Source of the DNA: Chitinophagaceae bacterium
GTDB lineage: Bacteria; Bacteroidota; Bacteroidia; Chitinophagales; Chitinophagaceae
Length of the DNA: 64,000 nt
Assembly: GCA_024103425.1 (NCBI GenBank)
Contig: JAGFIS010000011.1
Span: forward strand, 1 to 64,000
Reading direction: 5' to 3'
Shown: in pieces, positions 34,115 to 43,054 of the stretch
Position numbering within the stretch: position 1 is the stretch's first letter
How the letters are laid out: each line of letters opens with the position of its first letter
Position numbers and translations under genes: made by a program
The notes under the pieces: generated by a model
What the model was told of the DNA's origin: nothing
The model's input: the letters and a program-made list of their open reading frames with translations, nothing else
Database searches by the model: none

Positions 34115-35857
34115 TTATTCAATAGTCGATTCTATATCAGTAAGGCTTTGTTGTGATTTATAAATTTGAACGTACTCAGGGCATTTCGATAATAATTCTT
34201 CATGCGTCCCCGACGAAATCAGTTCTCCCTGCATGATGAGAATAATCTGGTCGTAATCCTTCACAGGTTCGATCTTCTGTGTCACCGAGAGAATGGTAAT
34301 ACCCGGATAATTTTTTTCGAGATTTCTGCTGATCTTCATTTCGGTTGATGCGTCCACCCGTGCAGTGAAGTCGTCGAGAATCAGCAACGAAGGATCTACA
34401 GCCAGAGCTCTTGCCAGCATCACGCGTTGTTTTTGGCCGCCTGAAAGATTAGAACCTCTCTCACTAATTGGTGTATTCAATCCTTCGGGGAGGGCTTTGA
34501 TGAAGTCATCAATCTCGGCAGTTTTTATGGCCTTCTCTAATTCGGCTTCTGTCGACTCCTTGTTGAAGGCAATATTTTCGTGCAGGCTGAGGTTGAAAAT
34601 GGTACTGTCCTGAAATACAATACCCGTCTGCTTAAGAAGTGTTACTTTTTTGTAATCTTCAGCAGGGATATCATCAAAGAGAATCTCTCCTGAAGTTGGT
34701 TTTATCAATCCTGTTATCAGATTTAAGAGTTGGCTTTTTCCCGCTGCCGTCGGTCCGATAATCGCGGTCCTGCTCTTTTCTTTAATCTGCAGTGAAATAT
34801 TTTTGAGTATATAGTTATCCTTAATCTTCAGTGTAACATTTCTGAGTTCGATTTTTCCTTGCAACGGTTTGTCCACAGTTCCAGTGTCAACAGACATCGG
34901 CTCGTCGAGTATATGTTTGATTCTGCGGAATGATGCTGATGCCCTGGCGATGATGTTAGAAGTAAAACCAATCAGCAAGATGGGGAATATCAAAAGAGAA
35001 ATATAACTGTTGAAGGCTGCGAATTCTCCCAGGGTCATTTGGTCCATGATGATGTACCTTCCACCGACGGTGAGCACAGCAAATTGGGCTAGGTTTGAAG
35101 TAAGGACAATAACCGGGATGAGAGTGGAGAAGAGTTTTACTATAGCAATTCCGATATCTCTCGCTTTTCCGCTGACAACGATAAATTTTTGTGCTTCCAG
35201 CATTTGAGCATTTAGTACCCGGATGAGTGCAGCGCCAAGAATGCTTTCGTTGATTGTCTTATTAAGCCTGTCTATAATTCCCTGAGATTTTTGGAAGAGC
35301 CCGCGCAATCTTCCGAAAATAGCCAGAAATGAAAAAATAATTACAGGCACCATTATGAGTACGATTAACCCCAGGCGGAGGTTAATATTGAGCAGCAGGA
35401 CTGCCGTGCCGATAATCATCACTGCCGAAGAGATCATCGCAACAATTGCCTGCGAGATAAACAGTTTTACGGAGTCGATGTCCGAAGTCATGTTGGTCAG
35501 TAACCTGTCAGTCGTATTTTCTCTGATGTATTGATATTCCTGATGTGATATTTTTAGTGCTAAATATGATCGTAAATCTCTGGAGACTTTCTCCGCGAGA
35601 AAAGTGCGAAAGAAATTTTCTATATACGACAGGACAAAAATACTTCCGGCAACCAAAGCAAACCACTTGATGATTACAGCGGCCTGAAATGTTCCGGCAG
35701 AATAGTCATCTATTCCTTTTTGAATAATTTTTGGGATGGCAAGATTTAGTCCGTTACTGATGAATGCAAACAAAATAATCACACCGACCAAAAGCTTGTA
35801 AGGCTTCAGTAAACTGAAGAGGGTAGATTTTTTATTGCCGTCGTTTTTATCTGCCAT
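34115..35857 (-). CDS. ABC exporter half-transporter with degenerate ATP site
   Basis: A 580-residue membrane/ATPase fusion and partner of the downstream gene. Walker A is GPTAAGKSQL and the signature is normal (NLSGGQ), but Walker B reads LLILDDFT, with Asp in place of the catalytic Glu, and the H-loop His is replaced by Gln (SVTQKIEP). Paired with the MSLGQ of the other subunit, this makes one degenerate and one working ATP site, as in heterodimeric exporters such as TM287/288. The ATG was preferred to a TTG six codons upstream. Confidence 0.9.
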   Translation of the reverse strand: MADKNDGNKKSTLFSLLKPYKLLVGVIILFAFISNGLNLAIPKIIQKGIDDYSAGTFQAAVIIKWFALVAGSIFVLSYIENFFRTFLAEKVSRDLRSYLALKISHQEYQYIRENTTDRLLTNMTSDIDSVKLFISQAIVAMISSAVMIIGTAVLLLNINLRLGLIVLIMVPVIIFSFLAIFGRLRGLFQKSQGIIDRLNKTINESILGAALIRVLNAQMLEAQKFIVVSGKARDIGIAIVKLFSTLIPVIVLTSNLAQFAVLTVGGRYIIMDQMTLGEFAAFNSYISLLIFPILLIGFTSNIIARASASFRRIKHILDEPMSVDTGTVDKPLQGKIELRNVTLKIKDNYILKNISLQIKEKSRTAIIGPTAAGKSQLLNLITGLIKPTSGEILFDDIPAEDYKKVTLLKQTGIVFQDSTIFNLSLHENIAFNKESTEAELEKAIKTAEIDDFIKALPEGLNTPISERGSNLSGGQKQRVMLARALAVDPSLLILDDFTARVDASTEMKISRNLEKNYPGITILSVTQKIEPVKDYDQIILIMQGELISSGTHEELLSKCPEYVQIYKSQQSLTDIESTIE

Positions 35858-35876
35858 TGAATCCTTTCTGAGCAAG

Positions 35877-35884
35877 CAAATTTA
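35877..35884 (-). promoter_or_regulatory. -7 element of the ABC exporter operon
   Basis: The minus strand reads TAAATTTG, 20 bp before the ATG, followed by CTTGC. No TTG was seen at -33. Confidence 0.4.
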
Positions 35885-35972
35885 TGCTGCAAACATTTTC
35901 GAATCGGAGTATCCGGTAAAATTAAGTGATTGAGAAGTGAAATAGACTTTCAATGGTGCCTGAAGAGAGAAA

Positions 35973-37373
35973 TTACAACATCGTGCCTTCAAGCACCAAC
36001 AGTGCAACGTTGAAAAAGATAATCAATCCTGTTACGTCAACAAGCGTAGCCACGAAAGGAGCGGAGGATGATGCCGGGTCGGCTCCCAGCCATTTCAATA
36101 GGATTGGCAGCATACTTCCTGTTATGGATCCCCAAAGCACCACACCAATCAGAGATACACCAACAGTGATTCCCAGCAACAGCCAGTGTGCACCATAAAT
36201 ATCAAGCATAAATCCTTTATGCATCAGCATAGCCCAGATTAGGATTCTGAAGAACCCGATAAGCCCCAGAATTGTACCAAGGAGAAAGCCCGAAAGGAGT
36301 TCCCGTTTCATCACCTTCCACCATTCTTTGATGCTCACCTCTCCCAAAGCCATTGCCTGGATGATAAGGGTTGATGCCTGTGTTCCGCTGTTTCCTCCGG
36401 TACTGATAATCAGTGGGATGAAGTTTGTAAGAACGATCACCTTCGCCAGTTCATCATTGTAAAACGCCATGGCTGTAGCAGTGAGCGTCTCTCCAAAGAA
36501 CAAAATCACCAGCCACCCGACCCTCTTTTTAACCAGCGTAAAAAGCGGCGTCTCCAGATAGGGCATGTCCAGGGCTTCGGCACCACCGATCTTCTGGATA
36601 TCCTCACTGAATTCCTCTCCGGCCACCCAGAGTACGTCATCGATTGTCACGATTCCGAGTAAGACATTAAAATCATCCACTACCGGCAGCGCCACCCGGT
36701 TGTTCATTTTGAAGACCTCATAAGCGCTCTCCTGGTCATCGTTGGCATTTAGTTCGATAAACCTTCCGTCCATCATCTCACTCACCTTCATCGATGGGGG
36801 AGCGAGAATGAATTCGCGGATGCGCAGGTCATCCAACAATTCGCCGTGCTTATTGATAACGTATATAACGTCGATGGTTTCTGTATTTTTTCCAACCCCG
36901 CGAATGATGTCGAGCACCTCTGCAACCGTATTGTACTCATATACGTATACATAGTCGGGGTTCATCAGACGACCGACGCTGTTCTCGGGGTAACCCAGCA
37001 ACTCGAGGGTGATTTTCCGCTCTTCGGGCGAAAGTGTTTTAATGAGTTCCCGTAATACCTCGTTGGGTAGATCTTCGAAGAAGTCTGTACGGTCATCGGG
37101 TTGTAATTCGTTGAGGAGTTCTGCGCTTTTACTCGGTGCAAGGTTTTTGATGATTCTTTTCTGTGTAGGATGCTCGAGGATTTTAAAAACGCGGGTGGCT
37201 CTGTGCATACTCATGAGGGTGAATATCCTCGATTCTTCCTCTTCCTTCTCGTAAATTAATTCTGCTACATCGCTGATGTTTTGCTGATCCAGGAATTCAG
37301 TAAGAGCAGCATCATCACCCGTAGCGAGAATTTCTTCGTACTTTTCCTCTAAACTGGTCAGTTCTTCAGCCAT
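35973..37373 (-). CDS. mgtE: Magnesium transporter MgtE
   Basis: A 466-residue transporter with the MgtE order: an N-terminal helical superhelix (LNELQPDDRTDFFEDLPNE near 90), two CBS repeats (about 140-270), then five C-terminal membrane helices with the pore signature ISTGGNSGTQASTLIIQAMA. It admits Mg2+ and closes when cytosolic Mg2+ binds the CBS/N-domain. It is divergent from the broken SET gene. Confidence 0.95.
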   Translation of the reverse strand: MAEELTSLEEKYEEILATGDDAALTEFLDQQNISDVAELIYEKEEEESRIFTLMSMHRATRVFKILEHPTQKRIIKNLAPSKSAELLNELQPDDRTDFFEDLPNEVLRELIKTLSPEERKITLELLGYPENSVGRLMNPDYVYVYEYNTVAEVLDIIRGVGKNTETIDVIYVINKHGELLDDLRIREFILAPPSMKVSEMMDGRFIELNANDDQESAYEVFKMNNRVALPVVDDFNVLLGIVTIDDVLWVAGEEFSEDIQKIGGAEALDMPYLETPLFTLVKKRVGWLVILFFGETLTATAMAFYNDELAKVIVLTNFIPLIISTGGNSGTQASTLIIQAMALGEVSIKEWWKVMKRELLSGFLLGTILGLIGFFRILIWAMLMHKGFMLDIYGAHWLLLGITVGVSLIGVVLWGSITGSMLPILLKWLGADPASSSAPFVATLVDVTGLIIFFNVALLVLEGTML

Positions 37374-37435
37374 CCATCCGTTTTAAAATTTTACGGGCGC
37401 AAATTAGTTTTTATATTTTAAGTAACCACAAAAAA

Positions 37436-37824
37436 ATGATCGCAGATTTTCTCGTAATAAAAAAATGACGCGTAATAAAGGCAGGGGTGTGTTTACGAGC
37501 GAAGAGATAGATGCAAGTGTGGTTATATAAGAGTCTCCGGTCGTGGTGCTGAACAAAGAGGAGAGAGCTCTGGTTGAAAAAACAATTTTGAACGATTACA
37601 TTTTTGAATGGGGCGATTCGCATGTACAGGCGTGTATGGCATTGGGTTATATAGCTGTTTATAATCACAGCTATACAAGCAATTGTGAATATGAAATGGA
37701 TTTTGGTGCTAAAATTATGCGGGTAAAAACCGTCAGAGCGATAGAAGCGGGTGAGGAGTTGACGGTTAATTATAATGGCGAATGGGATAACCCAAAACCT
37801 GTTTGGTTTACCAGCAAAAATTAG
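37436..37824 (+). pseudogene. SET-domain protein gene, broken by a frameshift and a stop codon
   Basis: The 3' part encodes clear SET-domain segments: ALGYIAVYNHSYTSNCEY and AGEELTVNYNGEW. Upstream the same frame continues to an in-frame TAA at 37528-37530 (VVI-stop-ESPVVVL, where relatives have IEECPV), and before that TRNKGRGVFTSEEI. The natural N-terminus MIADFLVIKK (ATG at 37436) lies in another frame and would join TRNKGRGVF if the A7 run at 37459-37465 gained one A. So two lesions lie within about 95 bp. SET proteins methylate lysines; this copy is probably inactive, unless the assembly is wrong here. A 93-residue C-terminal reading from a GTG at 37543 stays open. Confidence 0.75.
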
Positions 37825-37903
37825 CCTTGTGAAGGGGTTTTGATTTTTGATTTTTTTAGATATTATTGTGCCTGGTTAAGAGTATTTTTACAAAAATTAA
37901 ATT

Positions 37904-38644
37904 ATGGACTACAAAGATTTTAATTCAGATACAACAACCATTGATTATGTGCCTATTGGTGAGAAATCGATGAGCAAAAGTTTTGTCTCTAATGTCTTCA
38001 TGCTGATGTTCCTGGCATTAGGTGTTTCTGCACTGTTTGCATGGCAGTTTTCCGCTAACGAAAATTACATGGCGTATCTGGTTACAAGCACAGGCCTTAC
38101 AGGATTAGGTAAGATTGTGATGTTTGCCCCATTGGGATTTGTACTGATCATGTCTTTCGGCTTCCAGAGATTATCGCCGACCGCGTTGATGGGCCTTTTT
38201 CTGGCTTACTCGATGATTAACGGAATTGCCTTTAGTTTCATTCTGATGGCATTTACTCCGGGCAGCGTGCTGGGGTGCTTTCTTTCGGCGGCAGCCATGT
38301 TTGGCATTATGGCCGTAATGGGTTATACAACCGAAAAAGATCTGACCGGTTTCGGCCGGATCATGATGATGGGTGTAATCGGGGTAGTGATAGCATTAGT
38401 GATTAATTTCTTCCTGCAAAGCAGCCGTTTAGACTATATCATAAGCATTATTGGAGTAATGGTATTTACAGGCCTCACAGCTTACGATGTTCAGAAATTG
38501 AAGAGAATTGGTGAAGGAGTTCAGTTTGATGGTGTGGCGGCTTCTAACACTAAAAAGTTGGCTATCCTTGGAGCACTGACGCTTTACCTTGACTTTATTA
38601 ATATTTTCCTCTTTCTCCTGAAGATGGCAGGAAGCAGGAAATAA
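37904..38644 (+). CDS. Bax inhibitor-1/YccA family membrane protein
   Basis: A 246-residue protein with seven membrane helices and a short hydrophilic N-terminus (MDYKDFNSDTTTID). Family features include the GFQRLSPTALMGLFLAYSMINGIAFSF stretch and the final helix followed by YLDFINIFLFLL. Relatives form pH-sensitive calcium leak channels or influence membrane proteostasis; the role here is not known. A weak hairpin terminator follows. Confidence 0.9.
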   Translation: MDYKDFNSDTTTIDYVPIGEKSMSKSFVSNVFMLMFLALGVSALFAWQFSANENYMAYLVTSTGLTGLGKIVMFAPLGFVLIMSFGFQRLSPTALMGLFLAYSMINGIAFSFILMAFTPGSVLGCFLSAAAMFGIMAVMGYTTEKDLTGFGRIMMMGVIGVVIALVINFFLQSSRLDYIISIIGVMVFTGLTAYDVQKLKRIGEGVQFDGVAASNTKKLAILGALTLYLDFINIFLFLLKMAGSRK

Positions 38645-38668
38645 TCAGACTTTTTGCTTTTTATTAAG

Positions 38669-38693
38669 TCATGCCAAGGGCGTGATTTTATTT
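38669..38693 (+). terminator. Weak hairpin terminator after the BI-1 gene
   Basis: TCATGCC and GGCGTGA pair (one G-T) around AAG, followed by TTTTATTT. Confidence 0.55.
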
Positions 38694-38755
38694 GCATAAG
38701 ATTAATAGTTGAGTTGTTCAGGTTTATGTAATTTCAGTTTTTTAAAATTTATCAT

Positions 38756-39481
38756 ATGAAACTCGTCACTTCCATCATTGCCGGGCTGGCATTTATCATC
38801 GGTATTTGGATTGCAGCTTCTGCATATACTTCAAGAGCAAAATCTCTCGAAACAGTTACGGTGACGGGCTCTGCAGAGACCGATTTTGTAAGTGATCTGA
38901 TCGTATGGTCAGGTTATTATGCCCGTAAGTCTATGGATTTAAAGAATGCTTACGCGATGCTGAAAGAAGATGAGAAATCTATTCGTACCTACCTGAAGGA
39001 AAAGGGAATAGCCGATAACCAGATTGTATTTTCAGCCATTGATATCAATAAAGAGTTCAGTTACGAAAGAGATCAATACGGGAGGTCGGCTGACAGGTTC
39101 ACCGGTTACAATCTTACGCAGACTGTAAGGATTGAATCAAATGATGTCGATAAGGTACTCGATATTTCGCGTCAGGCGACTGATCTGATAGAAAAAGGTA
39201 TTGAGTTTACTTCTTATGCACCGGCTTTTTATTATACCAAGCTTAAGGATGTAAAAATGGACCTGCTGGCAAAGGCCAGTGCCGACGGCCAGCAGAGGGC
39301 AGAGATTATTGCCAAGAATGCAGGCAGTAAGTTGGGTAAACTGAAGAAGGCCAATCTCGGCGTATTCCAGATAACAGGTAAGAATACGAATGAAGATTAC
39401 AGTTATGGAGGCACATTCAATACCTCCAGCCTTAATAAGACGGGCAGTATCACCATCCGTATGGAGTTTACTTTGAAGTAG
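38756..39481 (+). CDS. SIMPL domain (DUF541) protein
   Basis: A 241-residue envelope protein anchored by an N-terminal helix (about 5-23). The mature part starts with VTVTGSAETDFVSDLIVWS, the SIMPL domain entry, and ends with SITIRMEFTL. SIMPL proteins lie in the periplasm or on the membrane surface and have no settled biochemical role. It is transcribed alone. Confidence 0.88.
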   Translation: MKLVTSIIAGLAFIIGIWIAASAYTSRAKSLETVTVTGSAETDFVSDLIVWSGYYARKSMDLKNAYAMLKEDEKSIRTYLKEKGIADNQIVFSAIDINKEFSYERDQYGRSADRFTGYNLTQTVRIESNDVDKVLDISRQATDLIEKGIEFTSYAPAFYYTKLKDVKMDLLAKASADGQQRAEIIAKNAGSKLGKLKKANLGVFQITGKNTNEDYSYGGTFNTSSLNKTGSITIRMEFTLK

Positions 39482-39531
39482 TTTTTCCTTTTGTTCTTCG
39501 TGAAAAATTTTATGAAATCTGTGGTTAAACA

Positions 39532-39674
39532 ACCACCAAGACTCCAAGACACTAAGTCACACTAAGAAGAAAAGCCTTAGTACTTCCAGGTGCCTCTGTG
39601 ACTTGGTATCGAAAGAAGATAATACCTCTAAGACTCCAAAACACAAAGCCACACCAAGAAGAAAAAACTTAGTA
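39532..39674. repeat. Two imperfect 51-bp direct repeats
   Basis: Units at 39532-39582 and 39624-39674 share the pattern AC-C-C-AAGACTCCAA-ACAC-AAG-CACAC-AAGAAGAAAA-CTTAGTA with about a dozen differences. The 41-bp spacer carries a partial reverse copy (GTGACTTGG). Such A/C-rich intergenic repeats are widespread in Bacteroidota and other phyla; function unknown. Confidence 0.6.
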
Positions 39675-39678
39675 GTAA

Positions 39679-39718
39679 AAAAGCCACCTGTACATTTTAA
39701 TACGGGTGGCTTTTATTT
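39679..39718. terminator. Bidirectional terminator between SIMPL and carboxylate-amine ligase genes
   Basis: AAAAGCCACCTGT and ACGGGTGGCTTTT form a 13-bp stem with one G-T pair around a 10-base loop, with T-runs on both sides. It serves both convergent genes. Confidence 0.88.
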
Positions 39719-39735
39719 CAGTAGTTAGTGTGCCA

Positions 39736-40851
39736 TTATTCTATTCCGTTGAGAAATTGTGAATGGATGTAATCCACAACTTCCACAAGGCTTTTGGTCT
39801 CATTAAAGACTTTCATCTGGCGATCTGCACCTGTGCCTTCTTCCAGCAGGGTAGGTACATAATTAATTGTATTACGGATACCGAGCGGACCTGCTACGTC
39901 ATCGATAAAGTCGAGTAACTCGTAAATAAGCACTCTGGTATTCACTTCGGCTTCTTTACCGAAGTCGATCAGGCTGCCTTCAATCCCGTACCGGCTGGCT
40001 CTCCATTTATTCTCGTTGATGAGCATGCGCGGATAGGTAATGAAGTTCAGGTTCTTTGTCCTCAACTTATAAATCTTTGCACAGATACCCTGAAACAAAG
40101 CAGCGATTGTAATTGTTTCCTGGACCGTCATCGGGATGTCACAGATTCTAAACTCTACAGTGTTGAAGAAGGGGTGAACCCTCAGATCCCACCAGATTTT
40201 TTTCGCATTATCGATACAATTGGTCTTAATCAGCAGGTTGACATAGCTATCATAGTCTTCTATGCTGGCGAAGTAATCGGGTATCCCTGTTCTCGGGAAC
40301 TTGTCGAACACTTTTGTTCGGAAAGATTTATACCCGGTAGATCTCCCTTCCCAGAAGGGAGAATTGGTGCTCAGCGCATAGATATGAGGCAGGAAGTACC
40401 TTGCAGAATTCGCGATGTGGATAGCCATTTCACGGCTTTCCATACCAACGTGTACGTGCAGCCCGAAAATCAGGTTGCTCCTTGCTGCTTCCTGTAGTTC
40501 TCTGATGATCTCATTGTATCTGGCGTGGTCGGTAATTAACTGACGCTCCCAATGACTGAAGGGATGTGTTCCGGAGGCGCCTACCCACAAGCCGAGGTCG
40601 CCTGCAATCTGGCTGATGGTTCTGCGCAGAGTACTGACATCCATGAAGGCTTCGTCGATATTCTGGCAGATTCCGGTACCAACTTCTACTACTGCCTGGT
40701 GCATCTCGGCCTTTACCCTGTCTTTCATTACTTTTTCGCCTTCCTGAACAATCTTTTGCTCATGGCTTTTGAGCTCGCGCGTCTCGGGATCTATCACCAT
40801 ATACTCTTCTTCAATCCCAAGAGTGAAATGCCTGAAATTACGGTCTGTCAT
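39736..40851 (-). CDS. Carboxylate-amine ligase, GCS2 / YbdK family
   Basis: A 371-residue enzyme of the glutamate-cysteine ligase 2 superfamily. The start FTLGIEEEYMVIDPETREL holds the metal-binding acidic cluster; further conserved segments are HQAVVEVGTG, FGLHVHVGMESREMAI and STNSPFWEG. Members form amide bonds between a carboxylate and an amine using ATP; some act as gamma-glutamyl-cysteine ligases, others make unknown products. The ATP-grasp gene lies 34 bp upstream on the same strand and an esterase is divergent, so three amide/ester enzymes are clustered. The substrates are unknown. Confidence 0.88.
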   Translation of the reverse strand: MTDRNFRHFTLGIEEEYMVIDPETRELKSHEQKIVQEGEKVMKDRVKAEMHQAVVEVGTGICQNIDEAFMDVSTLRRTISQIAGDLGLWVGASGTHPFSHWERQLITDHARYNEIIRELQEAARSNLIFGLHVHVGMESREMAIHIANSARYFLPHIYALSTNSPFWEGRSTGYKSFRTKVFDKFPRTGIPDYFASIEDYDSYVNLLIKTNCIDNAKKIWWDLRVHPFFNTVEFRICDIPMTVQETITIAALFQGICAKIYKLRTKNLNFITYPRMLINENKWRASRYGIEGSLIDFGKEAEVNTRVLIYELLDFIDDVAGPLGIRNTINYVPTLLEEGTGADRQMKVFNETKSLVEVVDYIHSQFLNGIE

Positions 40852-40885
40852 GTCTTTGAATCAATTAACTATGTGAAAGGTGTTT

Positions 40886-41839
40886 TTAATAAAGCTTCAT
40901 CCGGGCTGCACTGCGTTTTATAAACTCACCCCATGTCAGGTTATCCTTTCCGTCTTCATGCAGCAATGCCCTTTCAATAGCATAGTTAGCAGCAGTCTCT
41001 ACGACCCAGTCGAAGTTTTCCTGTCCAACACTGGTTACTTCCGCATCCGGAGCAGGGTTACCGAAGTCGATGGCATAAGGCACACCGTCTCTTACCGCAA
41101 GTTCCACTGTGTTAAAATCGTACCCCAGATAAAGGCAAAGACGTTTTACGATATCTGTCATATATTGTAACAATGCTTCATCGGGCGTGAAGTCTGATAC
41201 ATATCTCAGATGATGCGGATTGCGCGGTTCGTAAGGCATGATGCGCACGTGCTTCCCGCCGATGCAGTAGCAACGGTAATATTGTTCAAATACGATTTCT
41301 TCCTGAAGCATCATTACCAGTTCGCCCGTCTCGCCGTGTTTGGCAAAGAAATCGTCGGCATTAGCTACTTTATATACGCTCTTCCATCCGCCGCCGGCGT
41401 GAGGTTTCATGTATGCGGGAAATCCCACATAGTTAAAAATGGTATTCCAGTCAAGCGGATAAGCCAGGTTGCTGAAAGATTCTCCGCTGGTATCGGGCGG
41501 CATAGTGCTCGACGGAATGATTACCGTTTTAGGAACGGGAACATCAATTTTTGTAGCAAGGGCATTATTAAAAAACTTTTCATCTGCACTCCACCAGAAC
41601 GGGTTGTTGATAACTGCCGTTCCGGTGATAGCGGCGTTTTTGAGGAAAGCGCGATAGAAAGGAATATCCTGCGAAATTCTGTCGATGATGACGGCATAGC
41701 CGCAACCTTCACCCTGCATTACCTTGTCGATGTGGACAGCTTCTGCAACGATACCATCTACATTTTTTTCATTAACTCTTTTTACAAAAGCTTCCGGAAA
41801 ACTTCTTTCCTTTCCGAATAAAATACCGATTTTTTTCAT
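40886..41839 (-). CDS. ATP-grasp ligase, partner of the GCS2-type enzyme
   Basis: A 317-residue ATP-grasp protein. The ATP-binding Lys lies in YMKPHAGGGWKSVYKV, the hinge and strand in LMLQEEIVFEQYY-like LVMMLQEEI, and the Mg-binding acidic/Asn pair in VPYAIDFGNPAPDAE. It lacks a fused recognition domain beyond the N-terminal preATP-grasp lobe (KKIGILFGKERSFPEAF). ATP-grasp enzymes form amide bonds through acyl-phosphate. With the GCS2-type gene next to it, it may build a short peptide-like metabolite or modify a peptide or protein. This is inference from context. Confidence 0.85.
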   Translation of the reverse strand: MKKIGILFGKERSFPEAFVKRVNEKNVDGIVAEAVHIDKVMQGEGCGYAVIIDRISQDIPFYRAFLKNAAITGTAVINNPFWWSADEKFFNNALATKIDVPVPKTVIIPSSTMPPDTSGESFSNLAYPLDWNTIFNYVGFPAYMKPHAGGGWKSVYKVANADDFFAKHGETGELVMMLQEEIVFEQYYRCYCIGGKHVRIMPYEPRNPHHLRYVSDFTPDEALLQYMTDIVKRLCLYLGYDFNTVELAVRDGVPYAIDFGNPAPDAEVTSVGQENFDWVVETAANYAIERALLHEDGKDNLTWGEFIKRSAARMKLY

Positions 41840-42061
41840 ACACTTTAAGATTTAAATACGTAATAAAATGCCCTGAGTCTTTTTCATGATTGGCGAAATA
41901 AATATAGAGCAAATTATTCATTCATTGCAATACGCTTTATGAATGTGATGAAATATATTGATGAATATTTCTATGTTTTGTCGAAATTTGCCCGAAATAC
42001 ATCAGTTAGTAAGAATTTTTCAGTCTCATTTCCGAAAATTTCTATTTTTATCCACTTTTAA

Positions 42062-42877
42062 ATGATGATCAGAGAAAAGAGTACGATCAGGGTATATAAC
42101 GAGGTGGTGCCGTCAGGGTTTTTGTTAAGAGAGGTGAAGGCTGATATTTATTTCCCGAAGGATTATGAATCAGGCGAGGTGAGTCTGTTGCTCATCAACG
42201 ATGGTCAGGACCTGATTACTATGGATTTTAAAAATATCCTTTGCAAACTGTACAAGAAAAATGAAATCCGGCCGATTATCTGTATCGGTATCCACTGTGG
42301 AGAAGACCGCCGTAATGAGTATGGCACTGTAGGGGAAAGGGATTATAAGGGCCGGGGTGCCAAAGCAGGACAATACGAGAAGTTTATTTTCCAGGAATTA
42401 TTACCGACAATCGATCAGCATTTAGCGGGATACAAAATTACCGATCTGTCGTTTTGCGGATTTTCATTGGGCGGATTATCGGCACTTGACATTGTATGGC
42501 GCAATGCCGGTACCTTCAGGAAGGTGGGAGTATTCAGTGGCTCACTGTGGTGGCGGAATGTTGCCCAGGATCACCCCGATTTCAACGAAGATGAGCACCG
42601 CATCATGCACAACCGTATCAGGGAAGGCGATTACATCCCTTATCTGAAGTTTTTCTTTGAAACGGGTACCCTGGACGAGACAGCAGACCGCAATAACAAT
42701 GGAATTATCGACTCTATTGATGACACACTTTCCTTGATTGCAGAACTGAAAAAGAAGGGATATACGGATGATGATATCCTGTACAAAGAGTTGAAAGACG
42801 GGCATCATGACGTAAAAACCTGGGGCCGTGCATTCCCGATTTTTCTGAAGTGGGGATGGGGAGGTGATTCTTTGTAA
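42062..42877 (+). CDS. Esterase-like alpha/beta hydrolase with EF-hand-like loop
   Basis: A 271-residue member of the enterochelin esterase D / antigen 85 group. The nucleophile elbow is FCGFSLGGLS with Ser135, and the catalytic His lies in the GHHDVKTW segment (248-250). Residues 209-221 (DRNNNGIIDSIDD) form an EF-hand-like calcium loop between strands, unusual in esterases of this fold but known in relatives. No signal peptide is visible, so it is probably cytosolic. It is divergent from the ATP-grasp/GCS2 genes; cleavage or transfer of an ester or amide product of those enzymes is a reasonable but unproven role. Confidence 0.82.
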   Translation: MMIREKSTIRVYNEVVPSGFLLREVKADIYFPKDYESGEVSLLLINDGQDLITMDFKNILCKLYKKNEIRPIICIGIHCGEDRRNEYGTVGERDYKGRGAKAGQYEKFIFQELLPTIDQHLAGYKITDLSFCGFSLGGLSALDIVWRNAGTFRKVGVFSGSLWWRNVAQDHPDFNEDEHRIMHNRIREGDYIPYLKFFFETGTLDETADRNNNGIIDSIDDTLSLIAELKKKGYTDDDILYKELKDGHHDVKTWGRAFPIFLKWGWGGDSL

Positions 42878-42931
42878 AACTTTTACTTTTTTAGAATCCG
42901 GTTATCACTTAATATTGCAATCCCAAAAATC

Positions 42932-43015
42932 GCCCGGGTGGCGAAATTGGTAGACGCACTGTCTTCAGGTGGCAGCGTTCGCAAGGACGTGCTGGTTCGA
43001 ATCCAGTCCCGGGCA
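42932..43015 (+). tRNA. tRNA-Leu, anticodon CAG
   Basis: Acceptor GCCCGGG/CCCGGGC, D-arm with GGTAGACGC, anticodon stem CTGTC/GGCAG with loop TTCAGGT (anticodon CAG), a long variable arm as in class II tRNAs, and T-arm GCTGG-TTCGAAT-CCAGT. CCA is not encoded. Confidence 0.96.
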
Positions 43016-43018
43016 CAA

Positions 43019-43054
43019 AAGACCTTTCAAGAAATTGGAAGGTCTTCTTGTTTT
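43019..43054 (+). terminator. Terminator after tRNA-Leu
   Basis: AAGACCTT and AAGGTCTT form a perfect 8-bp stem, followed by CTTGTTTT. Confidence 0.8.

Noticed and set aside
34114..34122. Start of the second ABC gene at TTG 34122
   Set aside because: The ATG at 34113 follows the upstream stop directly and is the usual coupled arrangement.
39532..39674. CRISPR-like array
   Set aside because: Only two long, imperfect units with an internal reverse copy; no regular repeats or cas genes.
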